Of a DNA stretch of 64,000 nt, positions 36,475-45,795 are shown piece by piece. Below the pieces are notes generated by a model, which did not search any database, was not told the DNA's origin, and was given only the letters and a program-made list of their open reading frames with translations. Position numbers and translations under genes: made by a program. The first letter of the stretch is position 1; each line of letters starts with the position of its first letter. The stretch lies in NCBI GenBank assembly GCA_951812345.1, contig OX638295.1, positions 2,142,965-2,206,964 on the forward strand, read 5' to 3'. This stretch comes from Rhodothermales bacterium. Its GTDB lineage: Bacteria > Bacteroidota > Rhodothermia > Rhodothermales > VXPQ01.

Positions 36475-37584
36475 TTAAGAAACTTCAGGGATGTCGATGC
36501 GCCGCCCACCCTGCATGGCCGACTCGTGGGCGCAAATGCCCGTCATCGTCCAGTTGGCTGCAGGGGCCGCATCGGAGACCGACTCGCGGTCTTCCAGAAT
36601 CGCCCGAAGAAATTCGTGGACCATGTGAGGATGCGAGCCGCCGTGCCCGCCGCCCTGAATGAACGACGTATGCTCGTGCTCGTCATCGTAGACGCCGCCG
36701 GTGGTAAAGGACGCAATCTCGTCAGGAAGCAGGTGGGCGTAGTCAGGCGCCTCGACGCGTTCGGCGTCTTCGTAGCCGGAGTATACGACCGGCCCGTCGC
36801 CGATCGTCTGTTCCCACTCGAACGAACTTTCCGTGCCGTACACGTCGAAGCTTTCCCGGTACTGCCGGATGGTGTTGAAGAGGGACCGAGTCACCTCGCA
36901 GCATAGGTCCGAATCCACCATCGAGACCAGCGCGGACTCGACGGCAAACGGGGAACCGTAAGGCTCGATATAATCGTCCTGGATACGCCCGGAGCCGAAA
37001 CACACGACGGATTCGGCGCGCGCCCCGGCAAGCAACAGCAGCGGACTGACCGCATGCGTAGCGTAATGCATGGGCGGAAACCCGTACCAGTAGGCAGGCC
37101 ATCCGGGCAAACCCATGTTCTGCTGATGGGAGCCGCGCAAAAACTGTATTTTCCCAAGGCGCCCCGATTCGAGAAGCTCCTGCGCATACAGGAATTCGCG
37201 GGTGTAGATGGCCGTTTCCATCATCATATACACCTTGCCGCTTTGGCGGCGGGCCTCCGCGATCCGGAGACATTCTTCCACCGTCGTCGCCATAGGCACG
37301 GTGCAGGCCGTATGCTTGCCGGCCTCCAGCGCGGCCAGCGACATGGGAGCATGGGCGGAAATCGGGGTGTTGATGTGAATGGCGTCCACCTCAGGCTCCG
37401 CAAGAAGCGCTTTCAGGTCCGTATAGCGGCGATCTACGCCGAATTGATCTCCAATCTCGTTGAGATCTTTTTCGTCCCGCTTGCAAATCGCCCACAGTTC
37501 GGCATCGGGATGGCGTTGGTATATCGGGATGAACTCTGCGCCGAAACCCAGTCCGACGACCGCAACCTTGATCTTGTCAGGCAT
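36475..37584 (-). CDS. Gfo/Idh/MocA family oxidoreductase
   Basis: 369 residues. The N-terminal Rossmann fold opens KVAVVGLGFGAEFIPIYQRHP (GxGxxA nucleotide motif), continues LLAEPEVDAIHINTPISAHAPMSLAALEAGKHTACTVPMATTVEE, then the C-terminal beta-sheet substrate domain. In most members the segment after 'GKH' reads EKP, with Lys as a catalytic or cofactor-contacting residue. Here it is CTVPMA, so the lysine is missing and the reaction may differ. The family oxidises or reduces sugars and inositols with NAD(P). The MFS transporter gene follows with a 31-base gap. Confidence 0.88.
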   Translation of the reverse strand: MPDKIKVAVVGLGFGAEFIPIYQRHPDAELWAICKRDEKDLNEIGDQFGVDRRYTDLKALLAEPEVDAIHINTPISAHAPMSLAALEAGKHTACTVPMATTVEECLRIAEARRQSGKVYMMMETAIYTREFLYAQELLESGRLGKIQFLRGSHQQNMGLPGWPAYWYGFPPMHYATHAVSPLLLLAGARAESVVCFGSGRIQDDYIEPYGSPFAVESALVSMVDSDLCCEVTRSLFNTIRQYRESFDVYGTESSFEWEQTIGDGPVVYSGYEDAERVEAPDYAHLLPDEIASFTTGGVYDDEHEHTSFIQGGGHGGSHPHMVHEFLRAILEDRESVSDAAPAANWTMTGICAHESAMQGGRRIDIPEVS

Positions 37585-37627
37585 ATGTTTAAGCGATTAC
37601 GAGAAACGTAAATTCAGCAAGCAATAT

Positions 37628-37705
37628 AATATGGATATGCTGATTAAGTCCACTGCGATCGACACTTCGCCTTTCGCGCGTAAACGACATAATGATTCCA
37701 TCGTC
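37628..37705. repeat. Intergenic repeat, copy 5 (diverged)
   Basis: ATGGATATGCTGATTAAGTCC at 37631-37651 matches the core and the CTGATTAAGTCC arm of the 53748 copy. It is followed by CGCTTTCGCG-like blocks and ATGATTCCATCGT, the same end block as copy 2. It lies between the divergent oxidoreductase and cupredoxin-HEAT genes. Confidence 0.5.
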
Positions 37706-37862
37706 GAAATCAGCAGAAAATATTGCGGATTCGGGGCGTCGCGGGCGTGACACGCCCTTCGGGAGACTGAGAGGGATGCGGCTTGCCTTTTCGGCCCTGT
37801 CGATCGCAACATGCTCGTTCTCGGGAAGCAGATGCCGGGAAGAAGGGTTATTTTACCGGCTC

Positions 37863-38945
37863 ATGCACGACCACCTGAATCCGCTCGCTCTCCGGATCAT
37901 GCTTCTCCGCTGCACCTGCTTCCTGTTGCCGGGTCTTCTGGCGATCTTACTCCCCGGCTTGCGCCCCTCCCTCGCGCAACAGGCTGCGGACGCGGACCGA
38001 GAATATATCCTTGAAACCAATATCCTCGGATACTGGGGCGTGGGCGGCGATATCAACGGGGTGCGCAATCCGGTGTTGCGGGCGGAGAAAGGCGAAACCG
38101 TGCGCATCGTCATCGTGAACATCGAACCGCTGGTGCACGATCTGGCCCTCGAAACATTGCAAATTAAAACGAAAGAGATCCTGGACATCGGCGAGCAGAC
38201 CGATCTCACGTTTACCGCCGTAGAGGACGATATCTATTACTGCACGATTCCGGGGCACCGGGCCGCCGGCATGGAAGGACGTTTTGAGATTATACGGGAA
38301 GCAGGGGTTGCCGCCGGGCCCGCGCCGGAAGCGAATGGGGGTAACGGCAACACAGCGCGTGTGCCTTCCCTGAGCGAGTTACCCCCTCCGGAAAACATTC
38401 CCCTGCCCCCGCTGGAACTGCCGCCCGACGCAGATTTGCAGGCAACCGGCAGCCCGACAAACACGGAGCTGACGGCTCTCCTGGATCACCCCAACGAGCA
38501 CATCCGGGCAAGAGCCGTGCAGCTGCTTGCGGAGGACGGGAATGCCCCGGAGCATGTCCTGAACACCTTTGCGCGCATGGCCCGGGAGGATACCTCCGCG
38601 CTGGTGCGGACGTATCTCGCGGAAACGTTGCGAAAAATCGAGCCTGAGCGCCGCTGGCGCGCACTGGAAGGACTGCACAGCCATACAGAAGACGCTGCAA
38701 ACTATGTGCTGCCGCTGCTGGTCTGGTACGCCACCGAGGCCGCCGTGCCGGCGGATATGGATCGGGCGCTGACGATAGCGCTGGTTTCGGAATTACCGAA
38801 TATATTATCCTTTACGGTACAGCGTATCGCTGCAGAAGGATCGCAGGAAGCGCTTCGCATCCTTTCCGGGCGCCTGCCCGAAGCGAACGCCGAAGAACGA
38901 AAAATCATCCTAAACGGCATTAACCGGATCGTCAAATCCGACTGA
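37863..38945 (+). CDS. Secreted cupredoxin fused to HEAT repeats
   Basis: 360 residues from the ATG at 37863 (MHDHLNPL); the frame is open from 37692, and 37899 is also possible, but these put the signal peptide (LLRCTCFLLPGLLAILLPG, end SLAQ) nearest the start. A single plastocyanin/azurin-like domain spans about 45-150, with type-1 copper ligands His92 (EPLVHDLAL), Cys127, His132 and Met137 in the classic C-x4-H-x4-M spacing (CTIPGHRAAGM). After a Pro-rich linker come two to three HEAT-type repeats (about 205-360). These are clearly related to the C-terminal HEAT part of the dehydrogenase-type protein at 40247-42865. Likely a copper electron carrier or acceptor for that protein. FG-GAP and dehydrogenase genes follow. 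Confidence 0.82.
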   Translation: MHDHLNPLALRIMLLRCTCFLLPGLLAILLPGLRPSLAQQAADADREYILETNILGYWGVGGDINGVRNPVLRAEKGETVRIVIVNIEPLVHDLALETLQIKTKEILDIGEQTDLTFTAVEDDIYYCTIPGHRAAGMEGRFEIIREAGVAAGPAPEANGGNGNTARVPSLSELPPPENIPLPPLELPPDADLQATGSPTNTELTALLDHPNEHIRARAVQLLAEDGNAPEHVLNTFARMAREDTSALVRTYLAETLRKIEPERRWRALEGLHSHTEDAANYVLPLLVWYATEAAVPADMDRALTIALVSELPNILSFTVQRIAAEGSQEALRILSGRLPEANAEERKIILNGINRIVKSD

Positions 38946-38964
38946 CCCACGACTAAACTGACTC

Positions 38965-40164
38965 ATGACTAAAACAATGTATACAGCCCTGTGTGCGGGC
39001 CTTTTGCTCTGCACGGCAGGCGCCGCAAGCGGACAATCCGCCTTCGACAAAACGCACCTCACCGACGTGTTTTTTGCGGAAGGAGGCGCTATCGGAGACC
39101 TGAACGGAGACGGTGCGGCGGACCTGGTGGCGGGACCGTACTGGTACGCCGGCCCCTCGTTCGAAGCGCGCCATGCGTTCTACGAACCCAACCCGTTCAG
39201 CATAGTGGGCTTTTCGTATTCGGACAATTTCATCGTCGAGGTGCACGATTTCAACATGGACGGGCGGAACGACATTCTCGTGATCGGATTTCCGGGACAA
39301 GAGGCGTTCTGGTACGAAAATCCCGGAGAGCCGGACGGAGAGGACACCGGATACTGGACGCGGCATCTCGCCTTCCCCACCGTGGACAACGAGTCGCCTC
39401 ACATTCTGGATATCACCGGAAACGGACATCCGGAAATCGTCTGCCATGCGGACGGGTATCTGGGCTACGCCTCGTACGATCCGGAGCGTCCGACCGAGCC
39501 GTGGACGTTTCGGCAGGTCGCCGGCCCGTACGAGGAGTTATTGCGCTTCACGCACGGGTTCGGAGTCGGGGATGTGAACGGCGACGGATTGCCTGACTTG
39601 CTGATGTCGAACGGATGGTGGGAAAATCCGGGATTCGATGTGGACACTCCCTGGGAACACCATGAAGAAGCGTTCGCCCTCGGCGCCGCGCAAATCTACG
39701 CCTACGATGTGGACGGGGACGGGCTGAACGACGTGATCGCGAGCCGCGACGCGCACGGCTGGGGTCTTTCATGGTTCCGGCAGCTCCCGGACGGCGGATT
39801 CGAGAAACACATTATTCTCCGGGAAGATGCGGCGCACGAGCCGGGCATGGTCCGGTTCTCCCAGCTGCACGCCGTAGCGCTGGTGGACATGGACCGGGAC
39901 GGATTGAAGGATATCGTGACCGGAAAACGATACCGGGCGCACGGCGAGGAAGTGGACCCCGAACCGAACGCCCCGCCGGTGCTCTACTGGTTCCAACTCA
40001 CGCGGACGGATACCGGCGAGGTTGTCTGGACCCCTCATCTCGTCGATGACGATTCAGGGGTCGGTGTCGCTCTCGCGGTGGAGGACGCGAACGGCGACGA
40101 CTATCCGGACATTCTGGTCGTGAACAAGAAAGGCACGTATATTTTCCGCCAGAACACCCGGTAA
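38965..40164 (+). CDS. FG-GAP/VCBS-type repeat secreted protein
   Basis: 399 residues, signal peptide ending ASGQ. Repeats with calcium-loop cores recur: GDLNGDGAADLVAGPYWY, DFNMDGRNDILVIG, DITGNGHPEIVCHADG, GDVNGDGLPDLLMSNGWWENPG, DVDGDGLNDVIASRD, DMDRDGLKDIVTGKRY, DANGDDYPDILVVNKKG. Seven blades fit an integrin-like seven-bladed beta-propeller. It probably binds calcium and a polymer or partner protein at the cell surface. It begins 19 bases after the cupredoxin-HEAT gene and precedes the dehydrogenase-type gene by 82 bases, suggesting one operon. No catalytic signature is seen. Confidence 0.85.
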   Translation: MTKTMYTALCAGLLLCTAGAASGQSAFDKTHLTDVFFAEGGAIGDLNGDGAADLVAGPYWYAGPSFEARHAFYEPNPFSIVGFSYSDNFIVEVHDFNMDGRNDILVIGFPGQEAFWYENPGEPDGEDTGYWTRHLAFPTVDNESPHILDITGNGHPEIVCHADGYLGYASYDPERPTEPWTFRQVAGPYEELLRFTHGFGVGDVNGDGLPDLLMSNGWWENPGFDVDTPWEHHEEAFALGAAQIYAYDVDGDGLNDVIASRDAHGWGLSWFRQLPDGGFEKHIILREDAAHEPGMVRFSQLHAVALVDMDRDGLKDIVTGKRYRAHGEEVDPEPNAPPVLYWFQLTRTDTGEVVWTPHLVDDDSGVGVALAVEDANGDDYPDILVVNKKGTYIFRQNTR

Positions 40165-40246
40165 ACAGCCCGACGGACGTGAGTACGCGCAACGCCGGCA
40201 CAAAAATACCTGTTACAGTATACCACATTGCCCACAAGAGGTTTCC

Positions 40247-42865
40247 ATGCCTGCCGCCCTGTCCCTGCCCCGCTCCCTTGTTCTTCGCAGCGTCCTTGCC
40301 AGCGCTGCCGTCTTGTTCGCCGTCTCAATGGATTCCGCACCGGCAGCGGCGCAGGACGCCGGGCAAGCGCCGGCAGCCGACGGACGCGCACTGAACCTCG
40401 ACTTCGAGGCAGGCGACCTGACCGACTGGACGGTGGAAGGCGAAGCCTTCGGAAACGAACCCGTCGAAGGCGACCCGTTCGCCTCGGGCGAGGCGGCTGT
40501 CGCAGAAATAATCCAGGCGCTGCGGGAACGGCGCAATCAGGAACCGGCAGCCTTGCGGAGCGGGCACCAGGGCGTCCGGTGGATCAGTTCGGGGGTGACG
40601 CACGGGCCGGCGAGCGAGGGGACGCTGACCTCTTCCCCGTTCGAGGTGACCCATCCGTACGCAAGTTTTCTGATTTCCGGGGGGGCGCTGGAGAGCACCC
40701 GGGCAGAACTGGTCCGGGCCAGGGATGGGGCCGTCCTTTTTTCGACGAGCGGCGACAACGACCTTACCCTGCGTCCCGTCGTGGCCGATCTGGAAAAGCA
40801 TGTCGGCGAGACGATCTTCATCCGTCTTGTGGACGAGGATACCGGCGGCTCCACGGCGGCCTACATCCCCGAGAACGCGTATGCGCACATCAACTTCGAC
40901 CATTTTCGTTTCCATGTGGAACGGCCCTCCTTCCCGGATGAACTCGATCCTTCCGGGATTGCAAGGCTACCGGCTTGGGATCCGGTATTGCTGGAAGGGG
41001 GAAGCGCCCAGGAAGCCGCGCAGACGATGACCGTGCCGGACGGTTTCCATGTGCAACTGGCCGCGGCGGAGCCGGATGTCGTCAATCCCATTGCGATGGC
41101 GCTCGATCACCGGGGGCGCGTGTGGGTTGTCGAGGGGCGGACCTATCCGGTTCGGGCTCCGGAAGGTGAAGGCAAAGACCGGATTCTCATTTTTGAAGAC
41201 ACCGACGGAGACGGGGCGTTCGATGTGCGGAACGTCTTCATGGAAGGGCTGAATCTGGTAAGCGGCCTGGAACTCGGCTTCGGAGGAGTATGGGTCGGAG
41301 CGGCTCCCTACCTGCTCTACATCCCTGTCGACGCATCGGGCGACCGGCCCGCAGGCCCTCCGGAGGTATTGCTGGACGGGTTCGGCTACCACGACACGCA
41401 CGAGACCCTGAATTCCTTCATCTGGGGACCGGACGGCTGGCTCTACGGTACACACGGCATATTCACCCACTCGAACGTGGGCAAACCGGGCGCGGAAGAC
41501 GCCGACCGCGAAAAACTCAATGCGGGCGTATGGCGGTATCACCCGACGCAGCACATCTTCGAGGTGTTTGCGTACGGCACCAGCAATTCCTGGGGACTGG
41601 ACTGGGATGCGCACGGGCAACTGTTCCTGACCGCCTGCGTCATTCCGCACTTGCATCACGTCATTCCCGGCGCCCGCATGATCCGGCAGGCAGGCGGACA
41701 TTTCAATCCGTACGTGTACGACGATCTGGACCCGATCGGCGACCATGTACACTGGGTGGGCAATCTGGGACCCCACGCGGGCAACCGGCGATCCGGTTCG
41801 ATGGGAGGCGGACACGCCCATGCAGGCGCCATGATCTACCAGGGCGGCTCGTGGCCGGAAACATACCACGGGCGCATTTTCATGCACAACATCCACGGCT
41901 TCCGGGCGAACACGGACATTCTCGAACGAAGCGGCTCCGGGTACGTGGGGCGGCACGGAGAGGATTTTCTGCTGACCCACGATAGCTGGTCCCAGATGCT
42001 GGATCTCGTATACGGCCCGGACGGGTCCGTGCATGTCATCGACTGGTACGACAAGAACCAGTGCCATCACGGCAACCCCGAAAGCCATGACCACGAGACC
42101 GGGCGCATCTACCGGATTTCGCACGAAAACGACGAGTGGAGGCCGATCGATCTGGAGCGGCTCTCTTCTCTGGAACTGGCCGAACTCCAGATGCACCCGA
42201 ACGACTGGTACGTGCGCACCGCGCGGCGCATCCTGCAGGACCGGGAACCGGACGAAGCCGTACACGAAGCGCTATGGACCCGGTTCGAGGAGAATCCGGA
42301 CGATACGCGGAAGCTGCGGGCGCTCTGGGCGCTGCATGTGACCGGCGGCCTTTCGGACGAATCGCTGACCGGCCTGCTCGACCACGAAAACGAACACGTC
42401 CGGGCATGGGCGATCCATCTTCTGGCCGAAGACCGGAATGTGCCTGAAGAGGCGGCGCAGGCATTCGCCCGGATGGCCGGGGAGGATGCTTCCGCGCTGG
42501 TCCGGCTCTACATCGCAAGCGCCCTCCAGCGCATGGCGCCCGACTGGCGCTGGGAGGCGCTGGACGCGCTCACGAAACGGGCCGAAGACGCCGGAGACCA
42601 GAATATCCCGCTGATGACATGGTATGCGCTGGAGCCGCTCGTGCCGACGGACATGCCCCGGGCCATGGACATGGCGCTCTCGGCCGAGTTGCCCCGTATC
42701 CTTCCCTTCACCGTCAGCCGCATTGCGGCTACGGGCACGGAAGAGGCGCTCTCCCTGCTGTCCGGGTACCTGGGCACGCTGGAAGATGCGGATAAACAGG
42801 CCGTGATTATCGACGGCCTCAACCAGTTCGTAGAGGAGGCGGAAAGCGACGAACAAGACAATTAA
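40247..42865 (+). CDS. Membrane-bound dehydrogenase-type (TIGR02604-like) protein with HEAT repeats, no haem site
   Basis: 872 residues, start supported by the AGAGG ribosome binding site. Signal peptide ends APAAAQ. Residues about 45-230 form an extra N-terminal jelly-roll (LDFEAGDLTDWTVEG, YIPENAYAHINFDHFRF). A beta-propeller follows (about 255-640) with the family blocks MTVPDGFHVQLAAAEPDVVNPIAMALDHRGRVWVVEGRTYP, GLELGFGGVWVGAAPYLLYIP, HETLNSFIWGPDGWLYGTHG, GTSNSWGLDWDAHG. HEAT repeats fill the end (about 680-860). Unlike the protein at 22087-25413 it has no CxxCH motif. Its HEAT region resembles that of the cupredoxin protein encoded just upstream, so copper rather than haem may be its redox partner. 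The PhyH-like oxygenase gene follows 50 bases on. Confidence 0.88.
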   Translation: MPAALSLPRSLVLRSVLASAAVLFAVSMDSAPAAAQDAGQAPAADGRALNLDFEAGDLTDWTVEGEAFGNEPVEGDPFASGEAAVAEIIQALRERRNQEPAALRSGHQGVRWISSGVTHGPASEGTLTSSPFEVTHPYASFLISGGALESTRAELVRARDGAVLFSTSGDNDLTLRPVVADLEKHVGETIFIRLVDEDTGGSTAAYIPENAYAHINFDHFRFHVERPSFPDELDPSGIARLPAWDPVLLEGGSAQEAAQTMTVPDGFHVQLAAAEPDVVNPIAMALDHRGRVWVVEGRTYPVRAPEGEGKDRILIFEDTDGDGAFDVRNVFMEGLNLVSGLELGFGGVWVGAAPYLLYIPVDASGDRPAGPPEVLLDGFGYHDTHETLNSFIWGPDGWLYGTHGIFTHSNVGKPGAEDADREKLNAGVWRYHPTQHIFEVFAYGTSNSWGLDWDAHGQLFLTACVIPHLHHVIPGARMIRQAGGHFNPYVYDDLDPIGDHVHWVGNLGPHAGNRRSGSMGGGHAHAGAMIYQGGSWPETYHGRIFMHNIHGFRANTDILERSGSGYVGRHGEDFLLTHDSWSQMLDLVYGPDGSVHVIDWYDKNQCHHGNPESHDHETGRIYRISHENDEWRPIDLERLSSLELAELQMHPNDWYVRTARRILQDREPDEAVHEALWTRFEENPDDTRKLRALWALHVTGGLSDESLTGLLDHENEHVRAWAIHLLAEDRNVPEEAAQAFARMAGEDASALVRLYIASALQRMAPDWRWEALDALTKRAEDAGDQNIPLMTWYALEPLVPTDMPRAMDMALSAELPRILPFTVSRIAATGTEEALSLLSGYLGTLEDADKQAVIIDGLNQFVEEAESDEQDN

Positions 42866-42915
42866 ATCGGGGTATATCCCGGAAAAATTTCTTCACGCAA
42901 CCTGTACCGGAATCC

Positions 42916-43863
42916 ATGCAGGAAACCATGAAAGGCCCGGATCACGAGGGCAATCAGGCGCTTCTCGGCGTCCAACTCAAGGATATTGAAAAAACGCTCC
43001 CCCTCCGGGTGCTCTCCGAGGAGGACTGGGAGCACTGGACCACCTGGGGCTATGTGATCGTACACGACGCCATCCCCCCCGACCATGTCGAGCGGCTGAA
43101 GGCTTTTTTGTGGGAATTTCAGGAAATGGACCCCAACGACCTGTCCACATGGAGCGCCACGGACCGGCGGGCGCACGGGATGGCGGAGCTCAACAATTCG
43201 GGCATGGTGGAGGTGTACAACCACCAGCTCCTGTGGGACACCCGGCAATCGCGCCGGGTCTACGACGCCTACGTGGATATCTGGGATCGTGAGGACTTGT
43301 GGGTCACCATCGACCGGGCGAACCTGAACACGCCCAACCGGGACGGGCGGAAATTCGGGGGGTTTATCCACTGGGATGTGGATACCTCGCAAGATCCGCT
43401 GCCCGTCAATGTGCAGGGCGTGCTGTCCCTCGTGGATACGGACGCGGAAGTCGGCGGATTGCAATGCGTGCCGGACCTGTTCCATACCTTTGACGAGTGG
43501 GTCAAAACGCAGCCTGCGGACCGGGACCCGTTCCGGCCGGACACGACCGGGTTCGAGGTGCGGTTCATTCCGCTGCGCGCCGGGGACCTGATCATCTGGA
43601 ACTCCCTGCAGGCGCACGGCATCCGTCCGAATACGTCGACGGATCGGGTGCGGATGGCGCAGTACGTCTCCATGTACCCGGCCAGCGAGGACAACGAGGA
43701 GCTCATCCGGCAGCGCATCCATTCATGGCGCGAATGCGAAGCGCCCAAGGGCATCGCCTTCCCGGGTGACCCGCGCGAACTGGAAAAGAAGGTGTACGGG
43801 CAGGCCAAACTGACCGACCTCGGCAAGCGGCTCCTGGGCCTGGAGCGATGGAATGGGGCGTGA
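42916..43863 (+). CDS. Phytanoyl-CoA dioxygenase (PhyH)-family Fe(II)/2-oxoglutarate oxygenase
   Basis: 315 residues, full length for the family. The double-stranded beta-helix has the iron ligands His152 and Asp154 (GGFIHWDVDTSQ) and His234 (LQAHGIRPN), with the 2-oxoglutarate-binding Arg244 ten residues on (DRVRMAQY). Family members hydroxylate small molecules in the cytoplasm, and in marine bacteria of this group many have unknown substrates. No signal peptide is seen. It sits between the dehydrogenase-type gene and the DUF5060 glycosidase gene with short gaps, so it may act on a compound released by those enzymes. Confidence 0.88.
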   Translation: MQETMKGPDHEGNQALLGVQLKDIEKTLPLRVLSEEDWEHWTTWGYVIVHDAIPPDHVERLKAFLWEFQEMDPNDLSTWSATDRRAHGMAELNNSGMVEVYNHQLLWDTRQSRRVYDAYVDIWDREDLWVTIDRANLNTPNRDGRKFGGFIHWDVDTSQDPLPVNVQGVLSLVDTDAEVGGLQCVPDLFHTFDEWVKTQPADRDPFRPDTTGFEVRFIPLRAGDLIIWNSLQAHGIRPNTSTDRVRMAQYVSMYPASEDNEELIRQRIHSWRECEAPKGIAFPGDPRELEKKVYGQAKLTDLGKRLLGLERWNGA

Positions 43864-43881
43864 GGGAGTGCATACACGGCT

Positions 43882-45735
43882 ATGCAGGTTTTCTGGAACA
43901 GAGCGTTTTTGTGCTGCTTTTTCGCGCTCGGATTCATCCCTTCTATTGCCGCCGCGCAGCAACCAACCCAACCCGTCGTCTCCGGGGAACGGATGCTGTA
44001 TCACCCGATCAGCATCACGTTCGAGGGCCCGGAAGCGTCCGAAACCGGCACGCCGAACCCGTTCCGCGACTACCGGCTCAACGTAACCTTTCGCCATGAG
44101 GAAACGGGGGACCAACTCGTCGCGCCGGGCTATTTCGCCGCCGACGGGAACGCCGCGGACACCGGAGCCGATTCGGGGAACCGGTGGCGCGCGCATTTCA
44201 CGCCCCACCGGACCGGAACCTGGTCCTGGGAGGCTTCCTTCCGAACGGGAACCGACGTGGCGATCCGCCTGGACCCGCTGGCCGGAGAACCGGCGTCCTT
44301 CGACGGCGCACAAGGCGCCTTTACCGTATCCGGGACCGACAAGACCGGGCGGGATTTCCGGGGCAAGGGCATGCTGCGCTATGTCGGAGAACATTATCTG
44401 CGCTTCGACGACGGCTCCCGCTTCGTGAAAGGGGGCGCGGACAGCCCGGAAACCCTGCTGGCCTACGAGGATTTCGACGGAACGTCCGTCCATGCGGGGG
44501 ATGTCCCGCTCAAAACCTGGGAACCCCACATTGGAGACTGGAACGAGGGAGATCCTGTCTGGCAAAACGGCAAAGGGAAGGGACTCGTCGGCGCGCTGAA
44601 TTATCTCGCTTCGGAGGGCCTGAACGCCATTTCGTTCCTTACGATGAACGTCGAGGGAGACGGCAAGAATGTGTGGCCCTGGATCCGGCACGACGCTCGC
44701 GACCGCTACGACGTCTCGAAACTCGCGCAGTGGGAGCGCGTCTTCGCCCATGCCGACAGCCTGGGCCTCTATCTGCACTTCAAGACCCAGGAAACGGAAA
44801 ACGACCTCTTGCTGGACGGCGGCGAACCGGGCCCGGAGCGCAAGCTGTATTACCGGGAACTGGCGGCGCGTTTCGGGCACCACCTTGCCCTGAACTGGAA
44901 TCTGGGCGAGGAAAACGACATATGGGAAGAACTGGACGATCCGAGGCAATACCGCATCCGGTCGTATGCGGAGTATATCCGCGCGCTGGACCCCTACGAT
45001 CATCCGATCGTGCTGCACACCTACCCGGACCAGCACACAGAGGCGTACACGCCTTTGCTGGGAGATTCTTCCGAACTGGCAGGGATTTCCTTGCAAACGC
45101 ACTGGAACCGGGTGCATGAGCATACGCTGCAATGGCGGCGCGCCTCGGCGGCGGCGGGCAAAAAATGGGTGGTCGCCAACGACGAACAGGGCGATTGGCA
45201 GATCGGCGTCATGCCGGACGGACCGGAAAGCAACCACGACGACATCCGGCGTCGCACCATCTGGGGGCACCTTATGGCCGGGGGCGCCGGGCTGGAGTTT
45301 TACTTCGGCTACCAGCATCCGCACAACGACCTGAATCTGGAAGATTTCCGGAGCCGGGACCGGTTCTGGGATTACGTACGCCACGCCCTGCATTTCTTCG
45401 ACGCCTGGCTGCCCTACTGGGAAATGGCGCCGGACGACGGCCTGGCGCCCGGCGACCGGTACGTGCTGGCGAAGCCGGGAGAAATATATGCGGTGTACGT
45501 GCCGGAGGCATCGCCGAACGACGAGGGCGTATCCCTTCAGGTGCTTCGGGGCAGCTACTCCGTGCGCTGGTACGATCCGGTGGAAGGCGGCGCACTGCAA
45601 ACCGGCAGTGTAGCGCGCGCGGCGGGAGAAGGCGTCGTGTCGATCGGCGCACCGCCGCCTGGACCGGACGGCAAGGATTGGGTAGCACTGGTGCGGGTGG
45701 AGGATGGCGCAAAAAGCCACAATGGAGACTTGTAG
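43882..45735 (+). CDS. Secreted DUF5060 / DUF4038-type putative glycoside hydrolase
   Basis: 617 residues, signal peptide ending SIAAAQ. The N-terminal DUF5060 beta-sandwich runs to about 155 (YHPISITFEGPEASET, HFTPHRTGTWSWEASFRTG, FTVSGTDKTGRDFRGKGML). A TIM-barrel like that of GH5-like DUF4038 enzymes follows: RYVGEHYLRFDDGSRFVKGGADSPE, LNAISFLTMNVEGDGKNVWPW, YYRELAARFGHHLALNWNLGEEND (acid/base Glu candidate), LAGISLQTHW, WVVANDEQGDW (second Glu), and a C-terminal sandwich. It likely cleaves an exo-polysaccharide side chain. The gene starts 18 bases after the PhyH-like gene. Confidence 0.82.
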   Translation: MQVFWNRAFLCCFFALGFIPSIAAAQQPTQPVVSGERMLYHPISITFEGPEASETGTPNPFRDYRLNVTFRHEETGDQLVAPGYFAADGNAADTGADSGNRWRAHFTPHRTGTWSWEASFRTGTDVAIRLDPLAGEPASFDGAQGAFTVSGTDKTGRDFRGKGMLRYVGEHYLRFDDGSRFVKGGADSPETLLAYEDFDGTSVHAGDVPLKTWEPHIGDWNEGDPVWQNGKGKGLVGALNYLASEGLNAISFLTMNVEGDGKNVWPWIRHDARDRYDVSKLAQWERVFAHADSLGLYLHFKTQETENDLLLDGGEPGPERKLYYRELAARFGHHLALNWNLGEENDIWEELDDPRQYRIRSYAEYIRALDPYDHPIVLHTYPDQHTEAYTPLLGDSSELAGISLQTHWNRVHEHTLQWRRASAAAGKKWVVANDEQGDWQIGVMPDGPESNHDDIRRRTIWGHLMAGGAGLEFYFGYQHPHNDLNLEDFRSRDRFWDYVRHALHFFDAWLPYWEMAPDDGLAPGDRYVLAKPGEIYAVYVPEASPNDEGVSLQVLRGSYSVRWYDPVEGGALQTGSVARAAGEGVVSIGAPPPGPDGKDWVALVRVEDGAKSHNGDL

Positions 45736-45795
45736 AATAAATGCAGAAGCAGAATAAGTACAGGATAAAACGGGGGCTGTGCAGAATAAATGCGA
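45733..45795. repeat. Short A-rich direct repeats
   Basis: Three copies of (C/T)AGAATAA(A/G)T occur within 63 bases (45733, 45750, 45782), separated by 17 and 32 bases, just after the glycosidase stop and 110 bases before the Uma2 gene. Function unknown; possibly a binding site array. Confidence 0.4.

Noticed and set aside
43723-45720. A 665-residue open frame on the minus strand
   Set aside because: Antisense to the DUF5060 glycosidase, without recognisable domains or a ribosome site.
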